Part shown: positions 42,156 to 52,000 of the stretch, piece after piece
How positions within the stretch are numbered: the first letter of the stretch is position 1
How the letters are laid out: every line of letters starts with the position of its first letter
NCBI GenBank assembly: GCA_023336205.1
Contig: JALQCR010000001.1
Location: forward strand, 1-64,000
Origin: Pseudanabaena sp. Salubria-1
GTDB taxonomy: Bacteria; Cyanobacteriota; Cyanobacteriia; Pseudanabaenales; Pseudanabaenaceae
Length of the DNA stretch: 64,000 nucleotides
Direction of reading: 5' to 3'
Program-made: the position numbers and the translations under genes
Notes under the pieces: generated by a model
What the model saw: only the letters and a program-made list of their open reading frames with translations
Told to the model about the DNA's origin: nothing
Databases searched by the model: none

Positions 42156-43652
42156 TCAAAGGTGAAAGCGATCGCGTCCTTGCTGTTTGGCTCTATATAA
42201 CGCTTGATCAGCTTGATCAATTAATGTATTTGGTCGAACTTCAATGGTGGGTAAAATTGAGGCAATACCTAGACTGATTGTGACAGTTGACTTCACTTTA
42301 GACTGTTGATGGGGAATTGCTAAATCTTGAACCGCCTGCTGTATTCTTTCGGCAACAGAGATCGCTCCATCTAAATCAGTGTTAGGCAGAAGTACTACAA
42401 ATTCTTCACCACCATAGCGAGCCACTAGATCCCCAGCACGATCAACTGTTTGATGAATAGTCTGTGCTATTTGTGTTAGACAATCATCTCCAGCTAGATG
42501 TCCATAGAAATCATTATAGAACTTGAAAAAATCAAGATCGAAGAGAATTATCGAAAGTAATTGCTCGTCTCTGGCTAGACGTTTCCATTCTTCATTTAGT
42601 CTCGCATCAAAGCAACGACGATTAGCAACTTTGGTTAAACCATCCAAATTCACTAAGACTTCAAGTTTCTGATTGGCATCTTTTAGCGCTAGTTCGGTCT
42701 GTTTTCGAGTAGTAATATCTCGAACTGTAATCGCCAAACCATCTTCTAACTTGACGACAGCAAACTGATACCAGCAAGACTTTCCCCATTGGTAATGAAA
42801 ATCGCGTTCTAGAGGTTTCCCTGTCTCAACAATAGTAACAAAGCGATCAAAAAGGTCTGGTTCGAGAAGAGTAAATAATTCTTTAGGAACCAGCTTGCCG
42901 ATCAAATCTTCACGGCTTTTCCCAAAGGCTTTGATAATTATGGGATTGACCATTAGGCAACGGAAGTCTTGAATATATCCTGTCGATTCTCGAACCGCTT
43001 TTAGAGCGACAATACCATCAAGCGAACTATTCAAAACACCATAAAGGATATCTTCTGCTTCTTTCCGCCTGTCAATTTCATTCTGTAATTTGATGGTTCT
43101 TTCTTCTACTCGTTGTTCTAATTTATTATTGATTGAGGCTAATTCTATATAAGCTTTATATGAGCGTAGAGCCGTAATAACAGTGGTAAACAACTTTTGC
43201 GAAGTAAATTCTGTTTTAGTCTTATAATCATCGATATCATAATCAACGATCACTTGCCGTTCAGGTACTTGCCCTGGCTGTCCCGTTCGCAAAATGATCC
43301 GAATTGCTCTATTTTGAAGTATTTCGCGAATATACTTTGCTGTAATCAAACCAGCATCATCAGATTCCATTATTACATCAAGTAAAGTAACAGCCACATC
43401 AGGATTGTCAATCATCACCTGACGTGCTTCTTTACCCGAATAGGCACTTAGGAACTCTAATTTTTTGTTGTCATAAGTAAAATCGCCTAAAGAAAGACGG
43501 GTGATGTTATGAATCTCTACTTCATCATCGACGATCAGAATCTTCCAAGGCTCAAGAGTCTGTGGGTTGTCTACTGGTGAAGCTTGAGCAATTTCATCAG
43601 CAAATTCTATTTCATCTATGAATAATAGATCATCATCAATCATTGCAATCAT
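42156..43652 (-). CDS. Response regulator-PAS-GGDEF diguanylate cyclase
   Basis: A 498-residue signalling protein. Residues about 32-155 are a receiver domain (WKILIVDDEVEIHNIT, LLDVIMESDDAGLITAK with the phosphoacceptor Asp near 96, DYKTKTEFTSQKLFTTV). A coiled coil (IELASINNKLEQRVEERTIKLQNEI) leads to a PAS domain (about 205-315, ILYGVLNSSLDGIVALK) and a GGDEF domain (about 335-498) with YGGEEFVVLLP active site, and NLDGLTKVANRRCFD. It should make cyclic di-GMP. No EAL domain. The receiver is nearly identical to that of the neighbouring receiver-histidine kinase, so the two are probably paralogues and may share a pathway. Confidence 0.93.
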   Translation of the reverse strand: MIAMIDDDLLFIDEIEFADEIAQASPVDNPQTLEPWKILIVDDEVEIHNITRLSLGDFTYDNKKLEFLSAYSGKEARQVMIDNPDVAVTLLDVIMESDDAGLITAKYIREILQNRAIRIILRTGQPGQVPERQVIVDYDIDDYKTKTEFTSQKLFTTVITALRSYKAYIELASINNKLEQRVEERTIKLQNEIDRRKEAEDILYGVLNSSLDGIVALKAVRESTGYIQDFRCLMVNPIIIKAFGKSREDLIGKLVPKELFTLLEPDLFDRFVTIVETGKPLERDFHYQWGKSCWYQFAVVKLEDGLAITVRDITTRKQTELALKDANQKLEVLVNLDGLTKVANRRCFDARLNEEWKRLARDEQLLSIILFDLDFFKFYNDFYGHLAGDDCLTQIAQTIHQTVDRAGDLVARYGGEEFVVLLPNTDLDGAISVAERIQQAVQDLAIPHQQSKVKSTVTISLGIASILPTIEVRPNTLIDQADQALYRAKQQGRDRFHL

Positions 43653-43685
43653 TTTTATGACTTCTTACTTGTCTTATGGCTTCTT

Positions 43686-43788
43686 ATATCAATTCCCAAA
43701 AGAGTGACAATACTTCTGGGAATTAATAACCAAACCCTTACAGGGTTTTAAAAATACAAAATGGCGTAGCCATTTTATGTTTTGGTAT
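43686..43788. repeat. ~100-bp three-hairpin element, copy 1
   Basis: ATATCAATTCCCAAAAGAGT is the left hairpin, CCCTTACAGGG the middle one and ACAAAATGGCGTAGCCATTT the right, ending in TTTGGTAT. Related copies are at 55527-55628 and 60548-60647. It lies upstream of the diguanylate cyclase start. Confidence 0.75.
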
Positions 43789-43859
43789 TAAAAGCGTGTT
43801 TGAGAAGTGTTACCACCTGTAACTCCCATCCTTGCAAAGGGCTACCGTGTTACACACCT

Positions 43860-44060
43860 CTCAGTATGTCTGTGAAATCAAGGGGATTACCCCACCCTAA
43901 CCATCCCCTTTACAAGGGGATGGAACGAGATTTCTCTTCTTCCCCCCTAAGGGGGAATTAAAGGGAGTAAATCCGACTTATATGTACAGGGTAGTCTTAG
44001 CAAGGAGGGATTAAGGGGAGTAAAAGCAGAAATTTATGCTAGCTTGGAGACTTATCAAAC
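43860..44060. repeat. CCCC/GGGG intergenic repeats
   Basis: AACCATCCCCTTTACAAGGG and CTTCCCCCCTAAGGGGGAAT are short hairpins of the type found at 3690-3800. No coding potential is seen. Confidence 0.5.
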
Positions 44061-44124
44061 ACGCTCTTACTTATGACTTCTTACTAGAATACATCTAACT
44101 CTTAAAGGTTGCTACAAGTAGAGC

Positions 44125-44205
44125 CGAATTTGCATAATAAATTTAGAGCCGATGCCGATTTAACTCTCACAGGTAATGCAACCTTGTAATTTTTTTTGGG
44201 AAAAG
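44125..44205 (-). pseudogene. Histidine-kinase C-terminal remnant
   Basis: The minus strand reads QGCITCES-stop-IGIGSKFIMQIRL, which matches the last 24 residues of the Hstk kinase at 48291 (QGTITCESQVGVGTKFMMQIPL), with one in-frame TAA. It looks like the tail of a lost paralogue or a partial duplication. Too short to be functional. Confidence 0.6.
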
Positions 44206-44309
44206 GCGAAGCAACTCTTTCAAAAATTTTTTTTGGCTCGTTTGATCGGCAATTGCTATAAAAGTGTTTCTTTGTAAAAGTTTTACAAAGTTTATTAGTT
44301 CAGGGTTGA

Positions 44310-45329
44310 TTACAAATCTCTATCATTTCTTGAAGTATCGGGAGTCTTGCTATCTTCGTAGGGTAAGTACACAGTAAAGCAACTTCCCTGATCAATCTGG
44401 CTGCTGACATCGACATAACCACCATGGAGTTCCACGATTTGCTTTACAATTACCAATCCTAATCCTGAGCCTTCGTACTTGCGGTTGAGTCCACTATCAA
44501 TCTGAATAAATGGTTGAAAGAGCTTGTCGCGATCGCTAGTACTAATACCAATACCTGTATCAGTAATTGAAAACTTAATCCAACAACCATTTGCTACAGA
44601 GTGAGTGAAAGTTAGCTCCCTAGAAAGATCATTTACTATTCTGACATCAAGATCTACCTTGCCTCCCGAAGGAGTAAATTTAACTGCATTATCAAGTAAA
44701 TTAACTAATACTTGTCTAATACGACGCGGATCAACTGCAATGACTTCAGTATTGGAGAATACACTTGTCGTTAGTTGAATTTGTTTTTTGAGAGCTTGTT
44801 GTTTTGTAAGTTCCAGACTAGAGTTGCACAAATCAGCAATTGATATAGTTTTGATGTCTATCTTTAGCATTCCTGCCATGATTTGAGAGACATCTAACAT
44901 GTCTTGAATCAATTCTAGTAAATGATTACCGCTGTTTTGTATTGTTGCGATCGCATCCTTTTGGCTCGGATTAATTTCCCCAAAAATTTCTTCTTGCAAA
45001 CATTCAGCCATTCCGAGGATGCCGTTAAGTGGTGTGCGCAACTCGTGGCTCATATTGGATAGAAACTCATCTTTTAGCTTAGTAACGCGAATGAGTTCTA
45101 TATTTGTCTGTTCTAGATTGACATTTAAAAACTCTAATGATTTATAAGCCTTGAACGATCGCAGAGCCGTAATAATTGTGGTAAATAGCTTTTGTGAAGT
45201 AAATTCTGTTTTAGTCTTGTAATCATCGATATCATAATCGACGATCGCTTGTCGTTCGGGTACTTGCCCTGGCTGCCCTGTGCGCAAAATAATCCGCACC
45301 GCTCGATTTTGTAATGTTTCGCGGATATA
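44310..45329 (-). pseudogene. Receiver-histidine kinase, C-terminal part
   Basis: Continues the gene after the nested ISs as YIRETLQNRAVRIILRTGQPGQ, giving the end of the receiver (DYKTKTEFTSQKLFTTIITALRS) and then a histidine kinase. The dimerisation box is KDEFLSNMSHELRTPLNGILGMAE with the phosphorylated His, and the ATPase domain has NLLDNAVKFTPSGG (N box), ITDTGIGI (G1) and YEGSGLGLVIVKQ (G2). A frame from GTG 45299 (329 residues) can be translated but lacks the first 120 residues of the receiver. With the N-terminal part it makes about 440 residues. Confidence 0.9.
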
Positions 45330-45412
45330 CTTGGCTGTGGGAGCATCTCAATTAGGCACTGAGTAGAAATACTCAAGACAAAAGAGAGATAAAATAGAAA
45401 AAAGTTATCTAG

Positions 45413-46710
45413 CTTAGTGGTGCAGAAAACTCATGGGAGTCTCAAGATGAGACAATGGTAATACGGGCAAATTCGATACGAAAATCTAACTTTTCGCGTT
45501 TAGCAATAGAAGCAGAGGCAGGAGGAGGATTAGTTCTAGGCAAAATCTGCAAAATAGGAAGAGATTTTTGTTGGTAAAGAAGAGTGTGAAGCTGACGGAG
45601 ACCGAGTTGCAGAAAACTCAAGCCGCGATGATCGTGCCAATCAATCGCAGCCCTTTGCCCCAAACGCACCAACATTATGCCAAGAATTACAGCAATCAGG
45701 TTAGCCGTGGCAAGGAGCATAAATAAACAGGTAAGAGCTTGAGCATCACGGAGATGAGAGCTAACCACATTAAAAGCCGCCGACTTGTAATCCTTAAAAT
45801 GAGGTTCAATACCGCCAAAGCGTTTGCCATAGAGAGCAAAAGTCTGTAATGAAGGGGGAATATCGGTAAGGACAGCCCATGAACCGTTAGCCATGTCTAG
45901 GTTAGCCGTCGCTAAGTGACAATTAACATCACCGAGTACGGTGACATTGGGAACTAGATAAGCTTGCTCTGTGGGAGGTATCAGTTGTTCGACGCGCTTG
46001 GTTGTACCTGTCGGCAAAGTCACTAGCAGATCCGACTTTGCGCGAATTGCCCAAGACCATTGATTTTGCTGTAACCATCGAATTAATTCCCCATGTTCAA
46101 AGCCTCGGTCGGCAAGTAAGGTCACTTTGCTTTCTGGCGGCAATAGGGTGAGTACTTGTTCTAATACGGGACGGTAATGCTCAAAGCCAACAGTAGCGCT
46201 TCCATGCTCTAATACCACTTGCGCTAAAGTAATCGACCTTCCACCCCAAATCAAGCATATTTCGATCAGACAGAATTTATCCCACAGCATACTCGTATCG
46301 AGAGCTAGTTCCAACGATGCTCCTGCAAATGCTTGGAGAAAGTGCTTCACCAATGGGTTATAGAATGTCTCGGCGATGATATGTGGATTATGCACAAAGT
46401 AGCTTAGTCTTTCCATCTGACTTCTGGCTTGGCACTCTCGATGGCTTAAATAGGGCAACCAATGACTCAGACTCGCACTTCCTGATTGCAATATCGCAGC
46501 TACAGACTCCGCAAATCCTTGGAGATGTCGCTTATCTTTTGGCTTGAGCCATTGACGCAATTGTTGTTGTAGCTGAAGATATAGGTGGGGCATGGATAAG
46601 ATCTTTTGTTGAGGAACTTGAGTATCTCATCTCTTGCCCCTTTTTGCCTCTTGTCTCATGATGAGATTCTATGCCTAGCAACGCTTTTCAGATTTTTCTG
46701 CACCACTAAG
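45413..46710 (-). mobile_element. Nested IS4-family element (1298 bp)
   Basis: Inverted ends starting CTTAGTGGTGCAGAAAA and a 9-bp duplication GTTATCTAG (45404-45412 and 46711-46719) place it inside the left end of the ISKra4-like element, upstream of its transposase frames. Confidence 0.92.
45442..46593 (-). CDS. IS4 family transposase
   Basis: A 383-residue IS4-type DDE transposase. LELALDTSMLWDKF (about residue 95) holds the first Asp, VTLLADRGFEHGELIRWLQQ (about 158) the DRGF motif with the second Asp, and ALYGKRFGGIEPHFKDYKS (about 253) the Y-x2-R-x3-E-x6-K signature. The C-terminus is basic. Complete, in the element nested within ISKra4-like DNA. Confidence 0.92.
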   Translation of the reverse strand: MPHLYLQLQQQLRQWLKPKDKRHLQGFAESVAAILQSGSASLSHWLPYLSHRECQARSQMERLSYFVHNPHIIAETFYNPLVKHFLQAFAGASLELALDTSMLWDKFCLIEICLIWGGRSITLAQVVLEHGSATVGFEHYRPVLEQVLTLLPPESKVTLLADRGFEHGELIRWLQQNQWSWAIRAKSDLLVTLPTGTTKRVEQLIPPTEQAYLVPNVTVLGDVNCHLATANLDMANGSWAVLTDIPPSLQTFALYGKRFGGIEPHFKDYKSAAFNVVSSHLRDAQALTCLFMLLATANLIAVILGIMLVRLGQRAAIDWHDHRGLSFLQLGLRQLHTLLYQQKSLPILQILPRTNPPPASASIAKREKLDFRIEFARITIVSS

Positions 46711-46728
46711 GTTATCTAGTCAAAGCAA

Positions 46729-47822
46729 ATGACACCAGAAGAAAAAGAAAGACTCGAAGCCTGTACCAGAGAGATAGCAGAAATCCTATATCGGGAAGCA
46801 GAATCCAAGGATGCAGAGCAATTGAAAACGCTAGAAGGGATAGAAATAGCTGTGAGAGAGCAAATGTTGGAGAACGTGAGTCCAAACGTTGGAATTTTTT
46901 TGTCGAAAAAAGCAGTGGGACAAAGGCAGGAAAAGAGAGAAAAGTGAAAAGCTGCATCGGCGAACTCAAGCTGAAGAGCAAGCAAGCCAAGAAATTGCAA
47001 GTAAAAGCAAGAGCGAGAATAAGTCCGCAACTAGAAAAATGCTGCTTATTGGTAAGCGCCAGTGAGTCCTACGCAAGAACAGAGGTAAACATTGCCGAAT
47101 TAACAGGAATCAAGATCAGCCATAGCAGTCAACAGAGATTAGTCCAAAAGCAGGAATTTCCAGAGGTGACAATTACAGAAACAGTGGAAGAAATGAGTCT
47201 AGATGGCGGTAAAGTGAGATTGCGAACCGAGAAAGGAAAACATAGTGAGTGGAAAGACTACAAAGCCGTAAATGCCCAAGGGACAGTAGCCGCCTATTTT
47301 CTCGATAATCAAGGTTTGGTTGCATGGGTACAGAAACAACCATTAGCAGAAATATTCTCTTGTCTGGGTGATGGGCATGACGGGATCTGGAATTTATTTA
47401 CAGCCATAGCGCCATCAGAGCAAAGGTTTGAAATACTCGACTGGTATCATCTGAAAGAACATCTTTACAATGTTGGAGGTTCTTTACGTCGTCTCAGTAA
47501 AGCGGAAGATTTACTCTGGCAAGGTGATGTTGAGCAAGCGATGGCAATATTTTCAGGTTGTAAATTCAAACGGGCTATCAATTTTCTGGCTTATTTACGC
47601 AATCATCGTCATCGCCTTCCTGAGTATGGTTATTTACAGAAACAGGGGATTACTATTGGCTCAGGCTCGGTTGAATCGACAATTAAGCAGATTGGTCGTC
47701 GTGTCAAGATTTCTGGCTCTCAGTGGAATAAAGACAATGTTGCTCAAGTTTTGAGACATCGTTGCGCTTATCTCAATGGCTACTTCTATTCTTCTAAGTA
47801 TATTTACTCAGTGCCTAATTGA
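46729..47822 (+). CDS. ISKra4-like transposase, two overlapping frames
   Basis: Frame 1 (46729-46947, 72 residues: TPEEKERLEACTREIAEILYREAESKD) and frame 2 (46944-47822, 292 residues, GTG start) overlap by GTGA. Frame 2 carries AELTGIKISHSSQQRLV, EEMSLDGGKVRLR (Asp), RFEILDWYHLKEHLYNVG (Asp and H) and TIGSGSVESTIKQIGRRVKISGSQW (Glu), the usual ISKra4/ISL3-like catalytic pattern. In ISKra4 elements the two frames are often joined by programmed frameshifting near such an overlap. The frames are intact, as the nested IS4 sits upstream of them. Confidence 0.85.
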
Positions 47823-47831
47823 GATGCTCCC

Positions 47832-48134
47832 CTTGGCTGTGATTAAACCTGCATCATCAGATTCCATAATCACATCCAACAAAATCACCACAATATCAGG
47901 ATTGTCCGCCATAATCTGACGAGCCTCTACACCTGAATAAGCACTTAGAAAGTTTAGCCTCTTATTGTCGAAGCTAAAATCTTCCAAGGCAAGTCGTGTG
48001 ATGTTATGAATCTCTACTTCATCATCAACGATCAGGACTTTCCATGACTCTTGACTGTGTGATGAAACCTGACTAATGTCATCTTCATCAGCAAATGCCA
48101 TCATGTCATCAATCATCAGCTCATCATCAACCAT
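47832..48134 (-). pseudogene. Receiver-histidine kinase, N-terminal part
   Basis: From ATG 48134 (MVDDELMIDDMMAFADEDD); a frame from 48182 adds sixteen residues. WKVLIVDDEVEIHNITRLALEDFSFDNKRLNFLSAYSG and VVILLDVIMESDDAGLITAK give the receiver with the phosphoacceptor Asp. At 47831 the ISKra4-like element begins; the next codons of the ancestor (YIRETLQN) lie at 45329. The displayed end GSISIRH comes from the IS. N-terminal acidic region resembles that of the diguanylate cyclase at 43652. Confidence 0.9.
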
Positions 48135-48194
48135 GGGAAATTTGGATTGGCGTGAATATACTACACTTATAGCGCTTTGCACTTAAACCTAAAC

Positions 48195-48246
48195 CAAGAA
48201 AAAATTTAAAAGTGTTACTTCGCAGCACTTTTAAATTTTTTTCTTG
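48195..48246. terminator. Hairpin after Hstk kinase 3' end
   Basis: AAAAAATTTAAAAGTG pairs with CACTTTTAAATTTTTT around an 11-base loop containing TTCGC. It lies between the ends of two co-directional genes and could stop transcription of the Hstk gene. Confidence 0.6.
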
Positions 48247-48290
48247 TGATTCATTTGATCGGTAACTACTGTAAAAGTTTATAGATACAA

Positions 48291-48881
48291 TCATAGAGGA
48301 ATTTGCATCATAAATTTAGTACCCACGCCAACTTGACTCTCACAAGTAATAGTACCTTGTAACTTTTGGGTAACGAGATTATAGACAATATGCAAACCTA
48401 AGCCACTGCCCCCCTGGCCACGTTTAGTGGTATAAAAGGGATCAAAGATCTTGTCGATATTATCAGAAGGAATACCTTTACCATCATCACTATATTCAAA
48501 ACTCAGAAAATCAGAATATTGAGTGACGCAGAAGCAAATCGTACCATTATCACCAGCATCATAAGCATGGAGCAAAGAATTCATCACTAAATTAGTAGCA
48601 ATCTGGGAAATCAAACCAGGAAAACTATCAAGGACAATATTATCAGGGCAATCAATAAGGACATTAATCTTAGTACGTTTAAGCTTAGGCTGAAGATTGA
48701 GTAAAACCTCCTCAAGATAAGCCTTCAAATCAAACGCCCTTCGTTCCTCACTAGACTGATCAACAGCCACCTGCTTAAAACTCTGAATGAGCTCAGCAGC
48801 GCGATTTAAATTAGCCAGAACAATCAAACTACTTTGCTTTAAAGTATCCAAGAACTTATCAAGATCAGAACGCTTAAGCAA
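48291..48881 (-). CDS. Hstk dual kinase, histidine-kinase C-terminal part
   Basis: 196 codons that continue the gene 49024-53775 after a 134-bp MITE. KRSDLDKFLDTLKQSSLIVLANLNRAAELIQSFKQVAVDQSSEERR joins directly to the H-box region; then NLVMNSLLHAYDAG (N box), EYSDDGKGIP (G1), DPFYTTKRGQGGSGLGLHIVYNLV (F and G2) complete the ATP-binding domain. The ORF starts with MLKRSDL only because an ATG-like TTG/ATG happens to be near the MITE end. It lacks the phosphorylatable His, so alone it cannot be a working kinase. Confidence 0.9.
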   Translation of the reverse strand: MLKRSDLDKFLDTLKQSSLIVLANLNRAAELIQSFKQVAVDQSSEERRAFDLKAYLEEVLLNLQPKLKRTKINVLIDCPDNIVLDSFPGLISQIATNLVMNSLLHAYDAGDNGTICFCVTQYSDFLSFEYSDDGKGIPSDNIDKIFDPFYTTKRGQGGSGLGLHIVYNLVTQKLQGTITCESQVGVGTKFMMQIPL

Positions 48882-48889
48882 GCCCTTTT

Positions 48890-49023
48890 GGCTCTTCTGG
48901 GTTCATGGGGATAAGCACAGCTAATAGTAATCAGAATCCTCTCGGAGCAACAGTTACAGCCCTACCATGTCGCCAATAATTGTATCGACACTGTACCATT
49001 TACCCCTCAAACCCAGATGAGCC
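48890..49023. mobile_element. ISL3-like MITE (134 bp) in Hstk kinase gene
   Basis: Ends GGCTCTTCTGGGTTCATGGG and, as complement of the other end, GGCTCATCTGGGTTTGAGGG match at 17-18 of 20 positions. The 8-bp duplication GCCCTTTT is at 48882-48889 and 49024-49031. No ORF. IR start and duplication length suit the ISL3 family. Confidence 0.85.
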
Positions 49024-52000
49024 GCCCTTTTGAAGGGAATCAGAAAGCTCTTGAATCTTATCAGTAATTAAAGAAGCAGCAGTTACCCCAATTCCAATAG
49101 GAGTATTAATTTCATGAGCAATCCCAGCGACCAGCCCACCCAAAGCCGCCATTTTTTCAGATTTAACTAACTCAGTTTGAGCAGATTGGAGATTAGAGAG
49201 AGCTTGAGACAACTCTTGAGTGCGATCGCCAACAAGCAGCTCTAAATTTTCATTAAACCGTTTGAGATTAGAGTATAGACGAGCATTATTGATAGCGATC
49301 GCCGCTTGACTAGAGAGCAAAGAAAGGACTTCAAGGCGATCGGTCGTAAAAGCATCAGAGACAAGATCATTTTCTAGATAGAGAATACCCGCGAGAACAC
49401 CTTGATTGATTAAAGGCATACACAACAGAGATTTGGGTTGATGAGATCTAATATAAGCATCGCCCGTAAACTTTCCTTCTTGGGTAGCATTACCAAGCAC
49501 AACACTCTCTAAAGTACGGGCGACAAAATTGATGATCGAGACAGGGAGTAATTTTTCCATCGAACGGGAACCCAGTACTTCGATCTGGTCGCTTCCAGCA
49601 TTTCCTATAGCCTCAATCTTGAGCCCACTTTCACTTTCAAGGATTAAATAACCAACTTCAGCGCCAGCATTTTCGATTAAAAGCTTCATTAGTTTAGCTA
49701 GTAGCTTTTTCAAGTCAATTTCATCGGAAAGTATTTGGAAGGTTTTAATAACGGATGCTAAATCAAGCCCTGTATGTCCATTCCTAAACGTGGATGATTG
49801 GCTCAGATCGGAGGAGAGTGTAAGCGTATCTTTGCGAGGATCGAATTTGCGACTTGTAAATTGTAAATAAGTCTCTTGCAAGTGCTGTACTTTGGCAGTA
49901 GCTCCCCAACTCTCATAGCAAGAGATCGCATCTGCGAAATAAGCTTGAGCGACTTTGTCTCTATGCTTATGGAGATGGAACTTGCCAGCCAGTTCGTTGG
50001 CTAGAGCCTCTTCTTGAATATATTCATTTTCTCTGGCTCCTTTGATGGCGCGATCGTAATACTCCATCGCTTGTGATTGCTGTCCCCGTAAAGCATATCT
50101 TTCTGCTTCCACCAAATCGTATTTATGCTGAAAGTTCATTGGGCAATGTTTCGCCCAGAGTTGCATCTTTTTCTGGTTTTTAGCAACTTTCTTGAGATAA
50201 ATGTAACGGGAAGCTCGTGGCAAATGTCTACACAAGCCCAAACAAGCAAGGGATTGATAGAAATTGTGCTGGGAACCTCCGAACGCACTCACAATAGATC
50301 GTGAAAAAGGTGTGGCTTGATCAAAGGTTGCGATCGCAGTCTTGTAGTCATAAAAGAAATAGTGTGATATCCCTTTTGCAGTGCAAGTATAGTAAATTGG
50401 AATTCCATTCTTTTCTGCCAAAAAGGTGGGGAGTAGCTCAAACTCGTTTAGAGCTGTACCGACAAGGAATGGCATATTCTCCCCCAATCCTGATAAATTG
50501 AGAGCTAGTTGATGCCAAGCTCGAAATTGATCGATAATATAGGGCTGTTTGATTTTATGTGTGAGGAATCCCCCATAGATTTGAAAGTCTTGAATCACAG
50601 ACAATAAAGGATCGCCGACAAAAAAACGATGGATGCAGTAACCAAGAATACCGAATCCTGTGACTTCATATTCACCAAGTTCAATACTCAGTTGTAGTGA
50701 TTTCAGTAAGTTGGGGAGAGATTTTCGGAGATGTTCTTTCCAATGTCTTAAACAGGTTTCAAAGGCAATGACAGCCATGGAAATTCCAGATCGCATATTC
50801 ATCTTTTCGATTAATTGCAAACTTATTAGCCCCATCCGATAGCTACCTTCGATATCTTGAAAAACTGTCCATCGAACTATTCCATAGGCTGAGCCTTGAA
50901 TTAGAGCATCTGGGGAGAGTCCATGCTGCTGAGTCATGTTCACAATGCGAAGAATCACCATGCCGATGAGCAAAGGATTTAAATTGATGCTTGCCGCAGC
51001 AAGTGAGTTCATAATACTTATCGCTGCAAGTTTGTAGGGATCGTTCATTATTGGTAAGCTTCTCCAATTATCGATCTTCAATAAGCGCGTGCGGAGTTCC
51101 GTACCAATAAGTTCCCAACCAACCTGCAACTCTTTTGGGAAAGGTGGAATTGGTTCGCCCAGACGAATCAGAATCGAATTTACAGTTATTGGTACTTGGT
51201 GAAACTTTTTCTGGGCTGTATAAGCATTAATCTTGACCTTGTAGGACTTAATCGTATCGAGAATATGCTTGGCATGGTGCACGATACGATCAACGAAGCG
51301 ATGGCACTCATCAAAGTCTGTATTCAAATAAGCTGACTCAGCCGCAGCTTCATATAGCCTCAGCGCAAGTGGATAGTGAATTTCCCATGCAGAATCTGGC
51401 AATAGCCCAATACCGATCGCTAGGTACTTTTGAGCATCGGCATACGCATTAGAATCTTTGGCTTTTTTACCTGCGATTAGATTTAGCTCCGCTAACTCGA
51501 TCCGTTCTTGAGGATCAGCAATTAATCCCATTCCCCTATTTAGATGGTTCGCGATCCGAAATACTTCCTCTTCGATCGCTAAATTTTCTCCATTCGATTG
51601 CCGTCTGTGAATTTTCTTGAGCAACTGGCGACCGATTTTAAGATGGATAATTTGCTTTTCAGCTGTAGGAATCAGCACATAAGCTGCTTGCTGAACGCGA
51701 TCGTGCAGAAATTTATAGTCAACTAAAAAGCTTTCCGAGAAATCATCGTCAGTATCAACGATCGCGAATTTGTAATTATCCGTTAGTGGTAAAATCAACC
51801 CCTCAGTTAAAACTGGCAATAGATCTTGTATTACCAGTCGATGCGAGCGATCAGATGCGATCGCAAGAGTCTGAGAATCAAAATGATTGCCAATACAGGC
51901 GGCGATTTGGACGATTTCCTGAGACTTAGGGGTAAGTCTCAGGATTTTTCCTAACATTAATTCCACTACATTATCTGTAAAGTCAGTGGATTGGATTTTG

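Larger units (their letters stand above)
45339..47831 (+). mobile_element. ISKra4-like element carrying a nested IS4 (2493 bp)
   Basis: Outer inverted ends are exact complements starting GGGAGCATCTCAATTAGGCA. A 9-bp duplication CTTGGCTGT lies at 45330-45338 and 47832-47840. Without the inner element it is about 1186 bp. It interrupts the receiver-histidine kinase gene in its receiver domain. Confidence 0.92.
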
